Source: Allacma fusca (taxonomy: Eukaryota; Arthropoda; Collembola; Symphypleona; Sminthuridae). Taken from it: 64,000 nucleotides of DNA. The notes below the pieces were generated by a model. That model was not told the DNA's origin. It saw nothing but the letters and a program-made list of their open reading frames with translations, and made no database searches. Position 1 is the stretch's first letter, and each line of letters starts with the position of its first letter. Positions 10,740 through 23,339 of the stretch are shown here, piece by piece. The position numbers and the translations under genes are program-made. The stretch spans positions 2,563,661-2,627,660 of the forward strand of contig OX359250.1 of NCBI GenBank assembly GCA_947179485.1. Direction: 5' to 3'.

Positions 10740-13047
10740 CTTGTGTTAAAAAGTGAACCTCTACCCTTATTTAATATATTATATATATTTCACTTCGCGT
10801 CTTTAACTAATTATAACTTTGATTAATTTAGCCGGCCGGTATCACGCAGAAAATTTCAGTACTTATCTTGATAGACCAATTTCTTCACATATGTACTTTC
10901 TACTCTTGCTTGTACGAGCTATAACGAGATTAATAAATTGGAACACAGTCTATACACATTTTTAAATTTATGCATAAGCACAAATACTAATATTTTATTA
11001 ATGATTTTAAAATCTTTAAAATACAATTAATCTTAAATAAAAAATTGAAATAATAAAAATAAAATTAATTAAATGTCTAATATTAATTTTTCTTTTGAGA
11101 TTTTAAGCAATTTTAGCAGCAAAAATGTAATAAAACGTTAATATGATTTCTGAAAAGTGTGACGGATAATTCCTGTCCAACCCTGTCTATTTTTTGAGGG
11201 ATCCGGAGTCTCTGCCTGTAGAGGTTGTCACAAACTACTGTCAAAGCATTCCTCCTGAGGCGTTGTTTTTCTGCGTATAATTATACCTAAATAGGCAGTG
11301 TGTGGGGTACCAAGAAACGAATGTCTGCTCCAAGCCAAGTAAAAGGCAACAGTAATAATAATCATTTTCCTTATTATTTAAAAAACAGTTTCCAGATTTT
11401 TCAAAATATGTTTCATCTATCTAACTCAAAAACTCTGGATGCAGTGATCCAGGTGGGGAAAAGTCAGGTTTTTTCTGAAAGCATAGTAATTTCAAAGTTT
11501 AAAATTCCATACTTCTGAAGCAGTTTTATTTCCAAAAATGTTTTGACGCTTGCTTTGGTAGCAAATGCTATGGGCTTTCCATTGAGGTATCACACAGGTC
11601 ACTACGTTGAAAATTGTGTGCATGACCCGTAAGAATCGAGCGAGGGGAAATTCAGTGCTAGGTGAAAAGATGTGAGAAGTTAATGTTGGTTGCCCCTTAT
11701 ATGGGTCAGAGGAGGGCAATCGTTTCTTGCCACCCTGGGCTCTCTCTACCTCTAATAGAAACCGACGTATGAGAATATTTTGCCTTTTGGAGCAAAAATA
11801 CCTTGACAAATTCCTATTTACAATTGTCTTAATTTTCTTCTTATCCTTATTGCAATTATTTTACTTTTAGGAGTGCTCTGACACATACCCTAAACCGTAT
11901 ATGTATATTTAAATAAAGGACAGCACTCTTTTACATATTTTCTATAGACATTCGTGTGTGCAGAAGGGAAGCAAGCTAAACATTGCTACTAGGAAAATGC
12001 CTTGTATTACAGAAATCCCTTTCTAATCGCAGTTGTAAAAATAGCTATTCCCTTCCCTTTGCCTGACCTTCCTTCTGCAGTGGCCACCTTCCAGTGAGAT
12101 TATAGGGGTTATGTGGGGAGAGCAAGTTTAAATGCTGAATACTAACGTACTCTCCTAGAAATTGTCTTTATAGTTTTATAGTTATTCTAAAATTATAGTT
12201 CTAATAAAGTTCTAAGTTGTCGACGCAGAAGGAGTGAAAATAAAAGTAAGTTCAAATTTATAGGTGTGTGAAACGTGGTCGGTATATAAATATATTATAT
12301 TCCCTCGGGAGATATTCCCTCCGGAGATAATCGCTCCAAATATGGAGATAATCCCTCTGTTTGAAACAACAAGCAATTTTCCATGGCAACGCTATGTAGT
12401 CAATAAATAAAATCAACGCTGGATTAGAAATAAATTACATTTAGTTCGATTATAAACTACAGTGAATATCGCAAATAGCAGTAGCTTTTATTTAGGCTCA
12501 GGGGTTAGGTTTATGGTCAGGTTTAAATTTTCCGGAGTAACCCTCCCTATGTTTATGCACACCAAAATATTTTCAAGTATGTAGTTGCGCGTTTACAATT
12601 AGCCTGCCGAATTTCCCAAGAATTGGGTATGCGGTGGATGGGGTAGAATAAGAAATGTGAAAAACATTGTGCGTAAATGGAAAATCACATTTAAAATTGA
12701 GGTGTTTTATTTACAATTTTCCCTTCTGTGAGCTAGAGGGATGGAAAAGTTGACTAACCCTTGTAAATAACACATTAACATGAAGGTTCATTCCATTTGA
12801 AGACCCTTTGAAAAGACTTTCCAGAAACTCTATGTAAAGCTTGCTCTGTTACAATAGGAAAATAATATTTGTCACTGTTATTCCTTGACCAGACCTTGAG
12901 GAAGGAGCTATAGACATTTTGGAACTAGAATTAGTTGAAAGTAGCTGCGTGTATGTAGTTTGTAATTTCATTGTACGGTCCTGGTCGTAGGAATTATATT
13001 GTGGAGGAACTATATTTTTAACTGTTCTTTTTATTTTTTAACAACAG
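10740..13047. other. Intergenic / upstream region, no gene recognised
   Basis: AT-rich and without a convincing coding frame. A small array of 'GAGATAATCCCTCC'-type words lies at about 12300-12362, with a possible partner at about 12530-12550. A GT-AAGT donor after 12244 could end a 5' untranslated exon of the gene that starts at 13059. Confidence 0.4.
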
Positions 13048-13058
13048 CTTAACCTCAA

Positions 13059-16000
13059 ATGTCTGAACAAGGAACAAGCCGACAAATGTAAGTTAAAATC
13101 AATTACTTCAATAATTTAATTCTAAGCACTGATTTTTGTCCTAGAGGGTTTCACTACAGAAATTAAGAAAGGTCTAGGTGTCTGACATTTTTTGGATCCG
13201 GTTTCATTCATTCAGTATAACTATCTGACTGTCTAATTGAATACTTGTCACTAATGAGTTGAGCCTGAATGTGAATAGTTTCAATCAAAAATTCAACTAG
13301 AGAATGAAGTCTGAGAAATTAGTCCTTACAGTTCTTGTTCTAAATACAACATATGTACATACATGCATTCCATACATACATGTAACAATTGACTTGTATC
13401 ATTGAAAGGAGTGAGAGTATATAGTGCATATAAGAAAAATAACATTGAAGCAAACCAGATTTTGTCAAAATATTATTTCTCCATTTCTAAAGACAATGCT
13501 CAATTCTGAGGGTTTGGCTCTTAAAGCCAGGTTGCTGCATACATTACAATCTCCCAAAAAATTAGTATCCACACACGCTTCAGATACACAATTTAAGTGT
13601 CTATATGTGTATATGCAGAAACGTATTCAATTAAATATAGTAGCACAATATGTGACTTCCAGCCGAATGTCACCTTCTCCCAATGTTATGTGCAAAGCTT
13701 GAGGTTGGATTTACATGATAACTCTTGTTGTAAATGATACCCTTATGGTACGCTCCTAAGAGGGGCAAATGCATTTGGCCACATTCCTGTTTACATACTC
13801 CTAATTTGCTTTCGTACTACTAGTTTATTAATAGGCTCCGATGGAGAGGGACTTGGCTGTAGTAATTAATCTAGACATGTAAATTAGGGGGAGAATTCCT
13901 GGTTTTCTGTTTTTCAATGAAAGTTATTTAAATAACTTCTCGACTACCATTAATTTAGTTGCATGCCAGTGGATACTTCCATAAAGTTTGAACCTTCAAA
14001 CCCTCAAGATGATCCCGTAATGAAGGAAGAGCTGGGGGCAAACGCACTTCTTCAAAGTCCTCCTGAGTCAAGGTTGTATTAAGTTTGCATTTTAAAAATT
14101 GTTCCTCACCAATCCGCTTTAGATAATGCATTTCTACCCTTAAATTTCTGTTGCTAATACATACTTAATTATACGTGCATTGTACATTTAGATACGAGTA
14201 TAGTTGGCTACTTTGCATATGCTTGAATAGCTTGTGGTTAATTTGAAAATTTCAACGCTTGTTTACCAACAAGATTAGTGTACAGCAAGTCCTGGAAGCA
14301 TGGGTTTTACACAGCGCTGCTTGCAGGTACCAGGTAGTACCTGAAAAATACCCGTCAGGTCGGGTTCGGGTCAAGTTTGGGGGCAAGAACCCGAACTTGA
14401 AATTTCAGGGGGCAAGAACCCGAACTTGAAATTTCAAGGGGCAAGAACCCGAACTTGCAATTTCAGGTATTTAGCAAGTATTTTTCACCGCATTCATTTA
14501 ACTTTAAGTTCACGTGAATGAAACTCTCTCTCAAGCAGAACTTAATGTAGCTTCACATGGCTAAAGAACACGTGGTAGTTAGTGATGCATGAGAGCTGCC
14601 ATATCAATTAAATTAACAAGCAGCCAAACTTTGCTAATTAAGTACATGATATAGCCTTAACATTGTAACACACGTCATCGAATTGGAATCAATTTATTGT
14701 ATACGTGTGCCTTAAGCCTTGGTTACTTTTTTTAAATTAATTAATTTAAGGCCTGGTTACAATATAAAAAGCGTGATGATCTCCGGTCTCGTACTGAAGC
14801 TATCGCTCAGTGAATGCTTTGGGAAGATTAAATTGGCTGTTTTCATTCTTTTTGTGATACTTGTCACTTGAAATTAATATAGATTTACGCATTTGGGATT
14901 TAAGTAAGTGATAATTACTTCGATAAAGTATTAGGATAGAACTTGTGATTATAAGTTTGCTCTGACAAAATACGTGAAAGTCGAGTTCGGGTTCAAGTTC
15001 GGGTCGGATTTGTTTTGAGATCCGCACCTCAGATATTTTTTCAGGTGTGGGTAATCAAGCAGTACCTGATCCAAAAATATCTGACAGGTGCGGATGGTAA
15101 CTCGGATCCTGAGGGTCAAGTTCGGGTCGATGAAAATAATTAACCCGATATTTCAGGTTCGGGTTGGGTTCAGGTACGGATTTTGATTTTTTGCTACCTG
15201 AAAGCAGCTCTGGTTTTACAATGTATTTCGTGTGCAGTGTGCACCAGTTACTGCTTTATCCAGATACATACTTAATATTGTTTATTCAGATTAATATAAA
15301 TATTAATGGTAATTCAGATTCATTTCATGGTAAAGTTTTGAGTCCGGAATTTTGTGTAAAAATATTTGATTTGCAGCTTTTGAATCTTTTGGTTAATTTG
15401 TGAGCAGCAAGGCATAATAATTTTATGTGAAATGGACGTTTCTCGATATATATAGGTACATATATGTAGCAACAAATGCCGCAGTCATTTTACTTTTCTC
15501 AAGTTTTATTTATAGCTACATATATGGATTTCTTGAATTAAATTTTTAGCGCATTGCTTATCTTAGCACTTGAAGTAGTGTGGTTACAGACATTCAATCA
15601 AAACACCTGCTTGATTTTACATTGGCAAATGATTTAACACGCTCCGATGATGCATTTGGGAGTCAGTGATTTTATACTAACAATAAATGAATGCATTTTT
15701 TTATTTACAGGGAGATTTGTCAGGAAACTGTAAGTATTTTTTCCCTGTTTTCTTCTTATCCTCAATAATAATTATGTACGGCTTAATTCAGGGGCACAGC
15801 AAAGCTGAAAGTCCCTATTACTAATGTTTGGTTGTATGTCCTGACGACAACTGCCGAACCAAGGGCACCATGCAACTCAAATGTATTTTAAGGGCAGATT
15901 AGGTCAAAAGTAAGAACCTGTCGATTTTGAAGGAGATCGGGTCATCCGTTTGACCTCAAAGAATTAAATGAGGACAAGTATAAACACGACGTTTACGTTA

Positions 16001-19000
16001 AGTTGTCTCTCGCATAGAGCTTCTATTGTGGACAAAATTCCTGTCCCGTCCCCGTCCCGATAGTTTTTCAAAACCTTTGTCCTCACAATCAGTCCCGTCC
16101 TGACATTCACGATACGGTGACAAAATCCATGTCCCCGTCCCGTCCCCAAAATTTTAAAAACGTTGTCCCCGGTCCCGAAAATCGGGGCATGTGAACAAAA
16201 TTCTTGTCCCGTCCCGATAATTACTAAAAACAGTTGTCGACATTCTCTTACCAAAAATCGGAACATGAGGAAAACTTCGTACAAAAAATATTTGTACCAA
16301 AGACATCAAAAAACACATTTACAGAATCGTAGTTCCAAGATTCCTCCTTAAGGCAGCTTAAATTACGGTTATATTTCAACAATTACTACTACTTTATTCC
16401 TGTTCTATTTCGGTAACAAAAATTATTCTGACACTCAAGTTTCGAATCCGTTTTCAAATACAATGTATGATAACTTACTTCAATTATGATTGTAAATATA
16501 CAGTGAATTTCCTATATAGTGGTCCCCAAGGGATGACAAAATACCTGCCAAAATTTGGGGATGCCACTATATCTTACTACAATGCAATGTAAATGTAATC
16601 CTAGGGAAATCTTAAACGTGCCCATATAAATGGAATGATGTCTAATTGTAAGAGGAAACCAGTATATAGGAATACACTGTAATATCTTGTCTTTATTCGC
16701 TTTAATGCATAATAATGTCCTAATAATTATTAATATTAAGCGTTTACTGTATGATTATCGTTCTTACAAACATTGAAGTACTACTTTTGGTGTTAACAGA
16801 AAATATATCTCGACGATGCAACACGGAACGGAATCAAGTGGAACTGGCTATTGCCGATGTGCTTAAGTCTACAAAGCCCAGCAAGAATGTAGGTGCTGTA
16901 CAATCAGATGCTTCATTGGATGCTGTGAATTATTAACAGTACAATATATCCCTTGCCTTCTTTAGTATAGTACACTCTAGTGCTAAGACTTTTGATGTAA
17001 AGTATAGAATATTCATAAATAGTTTTGCATTAAATACTAAACATTCATTGTCATTCACAATATGTACTCTTATTCATTTTTGCCTGTAGTTTCAGATATT
17101 TGTAGATAATTAACCTAAATAGTGGAAGCATATTTCTCATCATTTGCGCTTTTAAAACTGTGATTCAACCATTTGATTACTGTTATTTTACTTTCGTGTA
17201 ACGTAAATAGTACGGTTAATATTATCGTAATTCAGGTAGGACATTTATACGTTGACTCCTAGTCATAGCAACGTAAAGTCTACGAAACATTGCGCAGCAG
17301 TTACGTAACTATATGGTATTTTCTTAGTAACATAATAGTAATATACCAGTATTGTGATACTAGGGACAGTATGTGACTTCCAACCGAATGTCACCTTCTC
17401 CCCATGTTATGTGCAAGTGCAAAGCCTGAGGTTGGATTTACATGATTCCTCTTGTTGTAAATTACACCCTTATGGTACGCTCCTAAGAATGGCAAATGCA
17501 CTTGGCCACATTCCTGTTTACATGCTCCTAATTTGCTTTTGTACTACTAGTTTATTAATAGGCTCCTATGGAGAGAGACTTGGCTGTAGTAATTAATCTA
17601 GACATGTAAATTAGGGGGAGAATTCTTGGATTTCTGTTTTTCAATGAAAGTTATTTACACGACTTCTCGACTACCATTAATTTAGTTGCTCAATCCCTCA
17701 AGATGATCCCATAATGAAGGACGACCTGGGGGCAAACGCACTTCTTCAAAGCCCTACTGAGTCAAGGTTGTATTAAGTTTGCATTTTAAAAATTGTTCCT
17801 CACCAATCCGCTTTAGACGGTGCATTTCTGCAGTTCCATTTCTGTTGCTAATACACACTTAATTATACATGCAGTGTACATTTAGAATACTAGTATAGTT
17901 GGCTACTTTGCATTTGCTTGAATAGCTTGTGGATAATTGAAAAATTTCAACGCTTGGTTACCAACAAGATTAGTGTAGAACAATTCCTGGAAACATGGGT
18001 TTTACAATGTATTTCGTGTGGGATTGTGTACACAAGTCACTGCTTTATCTAGTTATGTACATACTCAATATTGTTGAGTGCATATTAATGGCAATTCAGT
18101 GTTTTCACGAAATGTCATGGTAAAGTTTTGAGTCCGGAATTCCGTGTAACAATATTTGATTTGCAGCTTTTGAATCTTTTGTATAATTTGTGAGCAGCAA
18201 GGTATATAAATTGGCTGTGTGTTTACGTGTAATGGACGTTTCACGATATATATACGTAGATATATGTAGCAACCAATGCCGCAGACATTTTAGTTTTTTC
18301 AAGTTTTATTTATACCTACATATATCTATGGATTTCTTGAATTTAATTTTTAGCTCATTGCTTATCCTAGCTTTTTAAGTAGTGTGGTTACAGACATTAT
18401 TCAAAACACCTGCTTGATTTCGCATTTGCAAGTGATTTAACACGCTCCGATGATGCATCTGGGAGTCAGTGGTTTTATGTTAATAATAAATGAATGCTTT
18501 TTTTGTATTTACAGGGAGATTAATCAGGAAACAGTAAGTTTTCTTCGTATCCTCAATAATAATAATTATGTACGGCTTAATTCAGGGGCAAAGCGAAGCT
18601 GAAAGTTCCTATTGCTAATGTCTGGTTGTCTGTCCTGACGACAGTTGCCGAACCAAGGGCACCATGATATTGTATATGTTTTGTTCAAAAAAATAATAAC
18701 TGAAAATAACAAACTAAACGCGAACAATGTTCCAGCACTAAATGAGTTCATGCGAAATCAACCGGTTCATGCAAGAGACAACTTAACGTAAACGTCGTGT
18801 GTTTATACTTGGAATCATTTAATTTTTTGAGGTCCAACGGATGACCCGATCTCCTTCAAAATCGATATGCTTCTTACTTTTGATCTAATCTGCCCTTAAA
18901 ATACATTTGAGTTGCATGGTGTCCTTGGTTCGGCAGCTGTCGTCAGGACAGACAACCAGACATTAGCAATAGGGACTTTTAGCTTCGCTTCGCCCAAAAG

Positions 19001-22000
19001 GTCTCTGGCGGATCCAATGGTTTCGGTATGGAGATTGTGGCCCCATAAAGGGAGTCGTTTTAAAGAAAGTCTACTATAGGGGGATTCCATGCAAAATCAA
19101 GCGTTCAATATGATTCTACATTTCTGTCAATAATCTAATTTTTTGTCACTATGAAGTATTGATATGCATTGCTTTAAAAAAATAAATATAAGCAGCACTA
19201 TTGTGAAGAACAAAAAAGCCGTATGGCTCTTTTAACACTACAACACTAGCATGAAAGTGCTCTATAGCTTTTCTTTTTGTAGGAACGTAATAGTTGCAAA
19301 TTTCTAAATTACAAACTTTCTCTTCATACGGAATCTTTGTTTTATATTATACATACAAGAAACGTTTGAAATCGAAACCTGTAAGCGGGTGTGGAAAAAG
19401 TTCCAAATGGTCAACGATCCTGACAACAGTAAATGGTCAACTAACCCGCCGGGGTAAGATGGCCAACAACCCGCCGAAATTTTTGGCCAACTACCTGGGT
19501 ATTGAAAAAACATTTTGCCCAACTAAAAAAAAGTTTTGGTCAACTATCTGGGTAGCGAATTTTTTTTGTCCAACTACCAAAAATGTTTTGACAACTACCT
19601 GGGTAGCGAAAAAATTTTTTGCCCAACTACCAAAAATGTTTTGACGACTACCTGGGTAGCGAAACTTTTTTTATCCAACTACCAAAAATGTTTTGACAAC
19701 TACCTGGGTAGGGAAATTTGTTTTTGCCCAACTACCAAAAATGTTTGGTCAACTACCTGGGTAACCAAAACAATTGGGCCAACTACCTGTGTAGTATGAA
19801 AATGTTTTGCCCAACTGACAATAATTTTTGGTCAACTACGTGGGTAACCAAAAATGTTTGGTCAACTACATGGGTAGCATGAAATTTTTTTGCCCAACTA
19901 ACAATAATTTTTGGTCAACTACCTGGGTAATCAAACCATTTTTGGTCACCTACCTGGTTATCGAAAAAAAAAATTTGCCCAACTATCAAAAACATTTTGT
20001 CAACTACCTGGGTATCGAAAAACCAATTTGCCCAACTACGAAAAAAATTTGGCCAACTACCTGGGTATCGAAAAAAAATGTTGGCCAACTACCTGTGTAG
20101 CAAAAAAAACTTTAGTCAACTACCTGGGTAGCAAAATTTTTTTTTGTCCAACTACCAAAATTTATCGGCCAACTACCTGGGTAGAGAAAAAAATTTTGGT
20201 CAAATAACCCGCCAGTGTTTTTCAAAATGGCCAACTATCCCGCCGTTCAATGTTGCCCAACTACTTTGGTCCATTTTGTCAACGATCCCGGATCGCAGGC
20301 TCGGGAACGTTTTCCACACCCGCCTGTAAGATACGTGTACGCCGAGCATCAGCATTTATTTGTGTAAAGTATTTCAAAGGGTTCACACTTAAAGGTGTTT
20401 GCAATCAATTTATCTCAAATATGCTTATGCTGTTTTTCAGTACCGGATTCGTTTGAATTACAAGGCCAACATTTGTCGCTCATGTGGAAAGAAGGGCGGG
20501 GTGGTGAAAACAAATCCAATTTTGGAGTACTTCTGTGATGTAAAATGCATTCTTGATAATGAAACTAGTGAGTCCAAAATAGTGTGTCACATTCTTATTC
20601 TAACTTCTACAAAACTATACACCTTTCACGTGCGTGGCATGCTTTTCGGTTATTTTACCCCTTCACATTAACAATAAGTTGAAACACCGGTGCACAAATC
20701 CGTTCCTACTCTGCTTTTGGATCAGGCCGGCCCAACACTACAAACCAAAAATACATAGATCCCAGTTCGTGCCTTTGTGCCATAAATATGTACAGGATTT
20801 GGGGTGCAAATAAATATTCTCACCAGCCTGCGGTCAGGCTTGGGCCTTCAGCTAATTATCTCAACTAGTTTGGGGTGGGCTGCTAATGTTGGCACTTGTA
20901 AATGGGCGGTAAAATGATGACTATTTACATTTACACTATACTATTGTACTTTACAGTACACTCGCATTGACCCCTTCATTTTCCAGGTCAAATTTTGATT
21001 TTTAATTTCAAATCCAAGATTTAAACATTTTAATGACCCTTAACATAACAGAATGTGACCTCCACAGGGTCACCTGACAAACTAGGTTTCCAAAATTCCA
21101 TAAATTCATAAAATTTGCTTGCAAGAGTAATGTTCTTGTCCAAAAGGTCTAAGATGGTAAAACGTAACATGGATTCTTGGACCCAATTATAATAATACTG
21201 ATGTTCAGTTGTTTCATCTCCATAGATTGGACATTTGTAAACAAATTGGATTCTCCATATTGACCTCTTTTAGACACAAGAAGTCCTAAAATGAACCACT
21301 GTTGACCAAAATTATGAATACAGTCTAATACGGATTATTTCTTGTGCAACGTGGTTCCATCTGTACTATTTAAATATAACACGAGAGTGACGACCGTCGT
21401 TATTTTACTGGTATGTTTTTCGGTAAATTTATATTCCTGAATTATGTTTCATGATTTTTTATACATTCAGTTCCAAGCATTTATATTCAGTTATATTTAC
21501 ACCGAAACAGACGTTTCCGGGATTAATTGCAAACAAAAAGGATTATTTTAAATGCGAAGTTATTTAGAAAACATTTTTCAAAGATTAACACAATTACCGT
21601 GCCTTGCGCTAATAGCCGGAAAAAGTGGACAAAATTGCAGGCTTGGTTATAGTCCTGGACCCCGTTTTGCCTTCAGGGCTTTTCACAAATTTCCTTGCAT
21701 CCGACAAGTAGCCTACAAACAGGACTTTATGCAGGGTATGGGACACGATGGATCTGTGCACATTTGATTCCTGTTCCAGTTCCCAAACACCCGGGTGTCC
21801 GATAACTCAAACCGTACTCTTGACAAGCACTGTTTTAAAGCGCCAAAATTTCCGATTGCATTTTTTAAAGTGCTGAGTGACAACTTTTTAATTTATTTAT
21901 TCTAGATAAAGAAGTGTCTATCACAAAAGAGCAATCGCGAGTGATGGAAAAAATCGTGCTCAGGAATGTGGGCGAGGAGTTGGTCGTGGAGCTTAAAAAT

Positions 22001-22054
22001 AAGAAAGGTTCCTCTGTCAATGTAAAGGTAGTCACTTTGAAATACATTTTCTAA
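13059..22054 (+). CDS. Host gene: small cysteine-rich (zinc-binding-like) protein, mutually exclusive exon cassettes
   Basis: Not recognised by name. Exons: 13059-13087 (ATG; acceptor just upstream, so a 5' UTR exon exists), then either cassette A (13959-14072, 15711-15729) or cassette B (17686-17766, 18515-18533), then 20441-20567 and 21906-22054. Every border is GT-AG and phases chain as 2, 2, 0, 1. This gives 145 aa with A or 134 aa with B. Including both cassettes shifts the frame and hits a stop. The 20441 exon encodes 'ICRSCGKKG' and 'YFCDVKC', a C-x2-C...C-x4-C arrangement like an FCS/MYM-type zinc finger. Cassette A also has 'IKFE' and 'MKEE', which fit SUMO-acceptor consensus; B lacks the first through an in-frame 33-base difference. 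The last exon ends TAA overlapped by AATAAA. Function unknown. Confidence 0.6.
13648..15850 (+). repeat. Tandem duplication, copy A (with a 901-bp insertion)
   Basis: From 'tatgtgacttcca' onward this stretch aligns along its length with 17366-18665, including the two coding exons and the introns. The main differences are the 901-bp hAT-type insertion at 14312-15212 and a 33-base coding indel. Sequence similarity is high but clearly not identical. Confidence 0.85.
14312..15212. mobile_element. Non-autonomous hAT-type element, 'CCCGAACTTG' arrays, with empty site
   Basis: The inverted ends begin CAGCGCTGC and CAGAGCTGC. The 8-bp target duplication GTTTTACA lies at 14304-14311 and 15213-15220. 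The paralogous copy B has a single GTTTTACA at 17999-18006 with no insert, a natural empty site. The left array repeats 'GGGGCAAGAACCCGAACTTGAAATTTCA', and the right array repeats 'GGTTCGGGTC / AAGTTCGGGT'. No transposase. Confidence 0.9.
15790..16015. repeat. Inverted repeat, left arm
   Basis: About 220 bases that recur inverted at about 18770-18990. The part from 'ttaattcaggggca' to 'aagggcaccatg' also recurs directly at about 18578-18666 in copy B. It is noncoding as far as I can see. Confidence 0.75.
16025..16250. repeat. 'GTCCCGTCCCG' word array
   Basis: Degenerate copies of 'CCTGTCCCGTCCCC' and 'ACAAAATTCCTGTCCCG' fill the block. It resembles the arrays of the hAT-type elements, but I found no partner array and no target duplication, so it may be a truncated element. 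Confidence 0.6.
17366..18665 (+). repeat. Tandem duplication, copy B (carries alternative exon pair)
   Basis: Paralogue of 13648-15850, lacking the 901-bp insertion. It carries exons 17686-17766 and 18515-18533. Both 19-base mini-exons keep length, phase and GTAAGT donors in the two copies, which suggests selection on both. Confidence 0.85.
18770..18990. repeat. Inverted repeat, right arm
   Basis: Reverse complement of about 15790-16015, for example 'gacgtttacg' near 15985 versus 'cgtaaacgtc' near 18788. It sits in the intron downstream of cassette B. Confidence 0.75.
19386..20322. mobile_element. Array-type hAT-like element built of 'CAACTACCTGGGTA' units
   Basis: The ends are inverted (CGGGTGTGGAAAA) with a perfect 8-bp target duplication CCTGTAAG (19378-19385, 20323-20330). 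Almost the whole interior is an array of roughly twenty units: 'CCAACTACCTGGGTA', a GAAA-run spacer, then 'GCCCAACTACCAAAAATG'. Flanking zones read 'CAACGATCC' and 'CAACCCGCC'. It lies in the intron before the cysteine-rich exon of the host gene. No coding capacity is credible; long open frames come from the period and are artefacts. Confidence 0.85.
20568..21905. other. Host intron, nothing recognised
   Basis: Last intron of the 13059-22054 gene. A GC-richer patch at about 20700-20900 ('caggccggccc', 'cctgcggtcaggc') looks repeat-derived but has no identified boundaries. Confidence 0.45.
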
Positions 22055-22058
22055 TAAA
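22053..22058 (+). promoter_or_regulatory. Polyadenylation signal AATAAA of the 13059 gene
   Basis: AATAAA overlaps the last two bases of the stop codon at 22052-22054, which supports ending the gene here rather than splicing on to 22646. Confidence 0.55.
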
Positions 22059-22865
22059 GGTTACCCCCAGGGGTGGATTAATAAAATTATTTTTACCTTT
22101 ACCCTATGACACTAAATGAATTTGGGGCTATATACTCATATGTTTGTACACCATTATCCTATATCCTAATATTTTGCCCCCTATGCACATCATTACTTCG
22201 TGTAAACATTCAACGAAGCACTTAATGCAACATTTTCTTCGTCACCGAAGAAATTGTACAGTAAGTACAGTATTTATGCACGTTGAGACAATACTCGCGA
22301 TTATTATGTATTACAGTTATTAGAGCGGAATGTCTAATTGAGTAATTATTATTATTGTGGAATTTTGCGCTCAAATTTGAAAAAATTGTACTTTTTAAAA
22401 TGGCAACTTTTTGCAGTGCCGGCACTTTTGTAATAATTGCAATTTAAGTAGACAGAAATTGCACTTGTGTAAACCAGCAATTGAATCAAACTTGCAAGTT
22501 CAATTATTAGTTAAGGTTAACTTTGAATTGACAAGATTTTATGGGTATTCTTTTAGATGTGTGCACTGCATACATGCTTATATTATGCATATACATGTGC
22601 ACATTATACATATTGCGTATAATGCAGTAACTTGTTTTGTTACAGGTGCAAAATTTTTTTGTCGACTAAAATGGACAGCCAGGTATGTAAAATTTACCTT
22701 TCTCATCAGTCTTGCGCTTTTTTTACTGACTGGAATGTAGAAGTCAATAATATCGTTAAAGCTTCCCAACTGACTTGAAATGTTTCCAGCAATATTTATC
22801 ACCAATTGTTTCAGTGTAAAGAATGCTAGAGAAATGTTCTGTTAGTATGTCAACTATGTACGTAA
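22059..22865. other. Intergenic, no gene recognised
   Basis: A possible exon-like piece at 22646-22694 has a good acceptor and a GTATGT donor, but the gene upstream already ends at 22054. Otherwise nothing. Confidence 0.4.
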
Positions 22866-23120
22866 ACTAGTGTCCCTCAAAAATCTGGGTACAAAAAACC
22901 TGTACCTGGACCCATATAACGGGTACATTAAAATTGTGTACCTTTACCCGTACCTGTACTCATATTATCAGGTCCGAATGTTTTGTACCTGTACCTGATC
23001 TCAATTTAAAGATTTAAACCATTTCACCTGTACCTGAAATGCACCTGTACACAAAAAGAACCCAAATGCTGAACCCGTGGGTACAGGCATCTGGCTGTAC
23101 CTGGAACTGTACCCAGTTCC
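22866..23120. mobile_element. Truncated 'GTACCTG' array element
   Basis: Begins TAGTGTCCCTCA, resembling the TAGTGCCCCTC end seen at about 31076 and 32875, and runs into degenerate 'GTACCTGTACCTG' copies. No right terminus or target duplication found. Confidence 0.5.
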
Positions 23121-23339
23121 TTCTTTTAAGACTGTTATAATTGTTGTAACTAATATTGCACACTGTAAGAAAATTAATCGTTGCAATCAAATTTCATGGT
23201 AATCACGTATACAATAAACTCGAAAACCTATATTAAATTTTACTGCAAAAATAGTTGCGACCATGTTTGATTACTGGGTGCTTTAATTTATCTACTGTTT
23301 AACAATAATAATGAACAATTGTTTAAAAATCATTGCTTT

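Noticed and set aside
11492..11809. 105-codon minus-strand frame
   Set aside because: No recognisable motif, no supporting splice or poly(A) context.
16751..16936. Open frame 'ERNQVELAIADVLKSTKPSKN...' with a good acceptor at 16800
   Set aside because: Reads like an exon, but its phase does not join to the neighbouring exons in that frame; in the phase that would join, it gives a different short peptide. Kept out for lack of support.
19450..20260. CRISPR-like look of the repeat-spacer array
   Set aside because: Repeats are degenerate, spacers are short A/T runs rather than unique, the host is eukaryotic, and the array lies inside an element with inverted ends and an 8-bp duplication.
19294..20329. 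Several overlapping open frames (about 90-116 codons)
   Set aside because: They arise from the periodic 'CAACTACCTGGGTA' units and do not look like proteins.
22646..22694. Possible last exon of the host gene
   Set aside because: The preceding exon reads directly into a stop with an overlapping AATAAA at 22053, and the donor it would need (GTAGTC) is weak.
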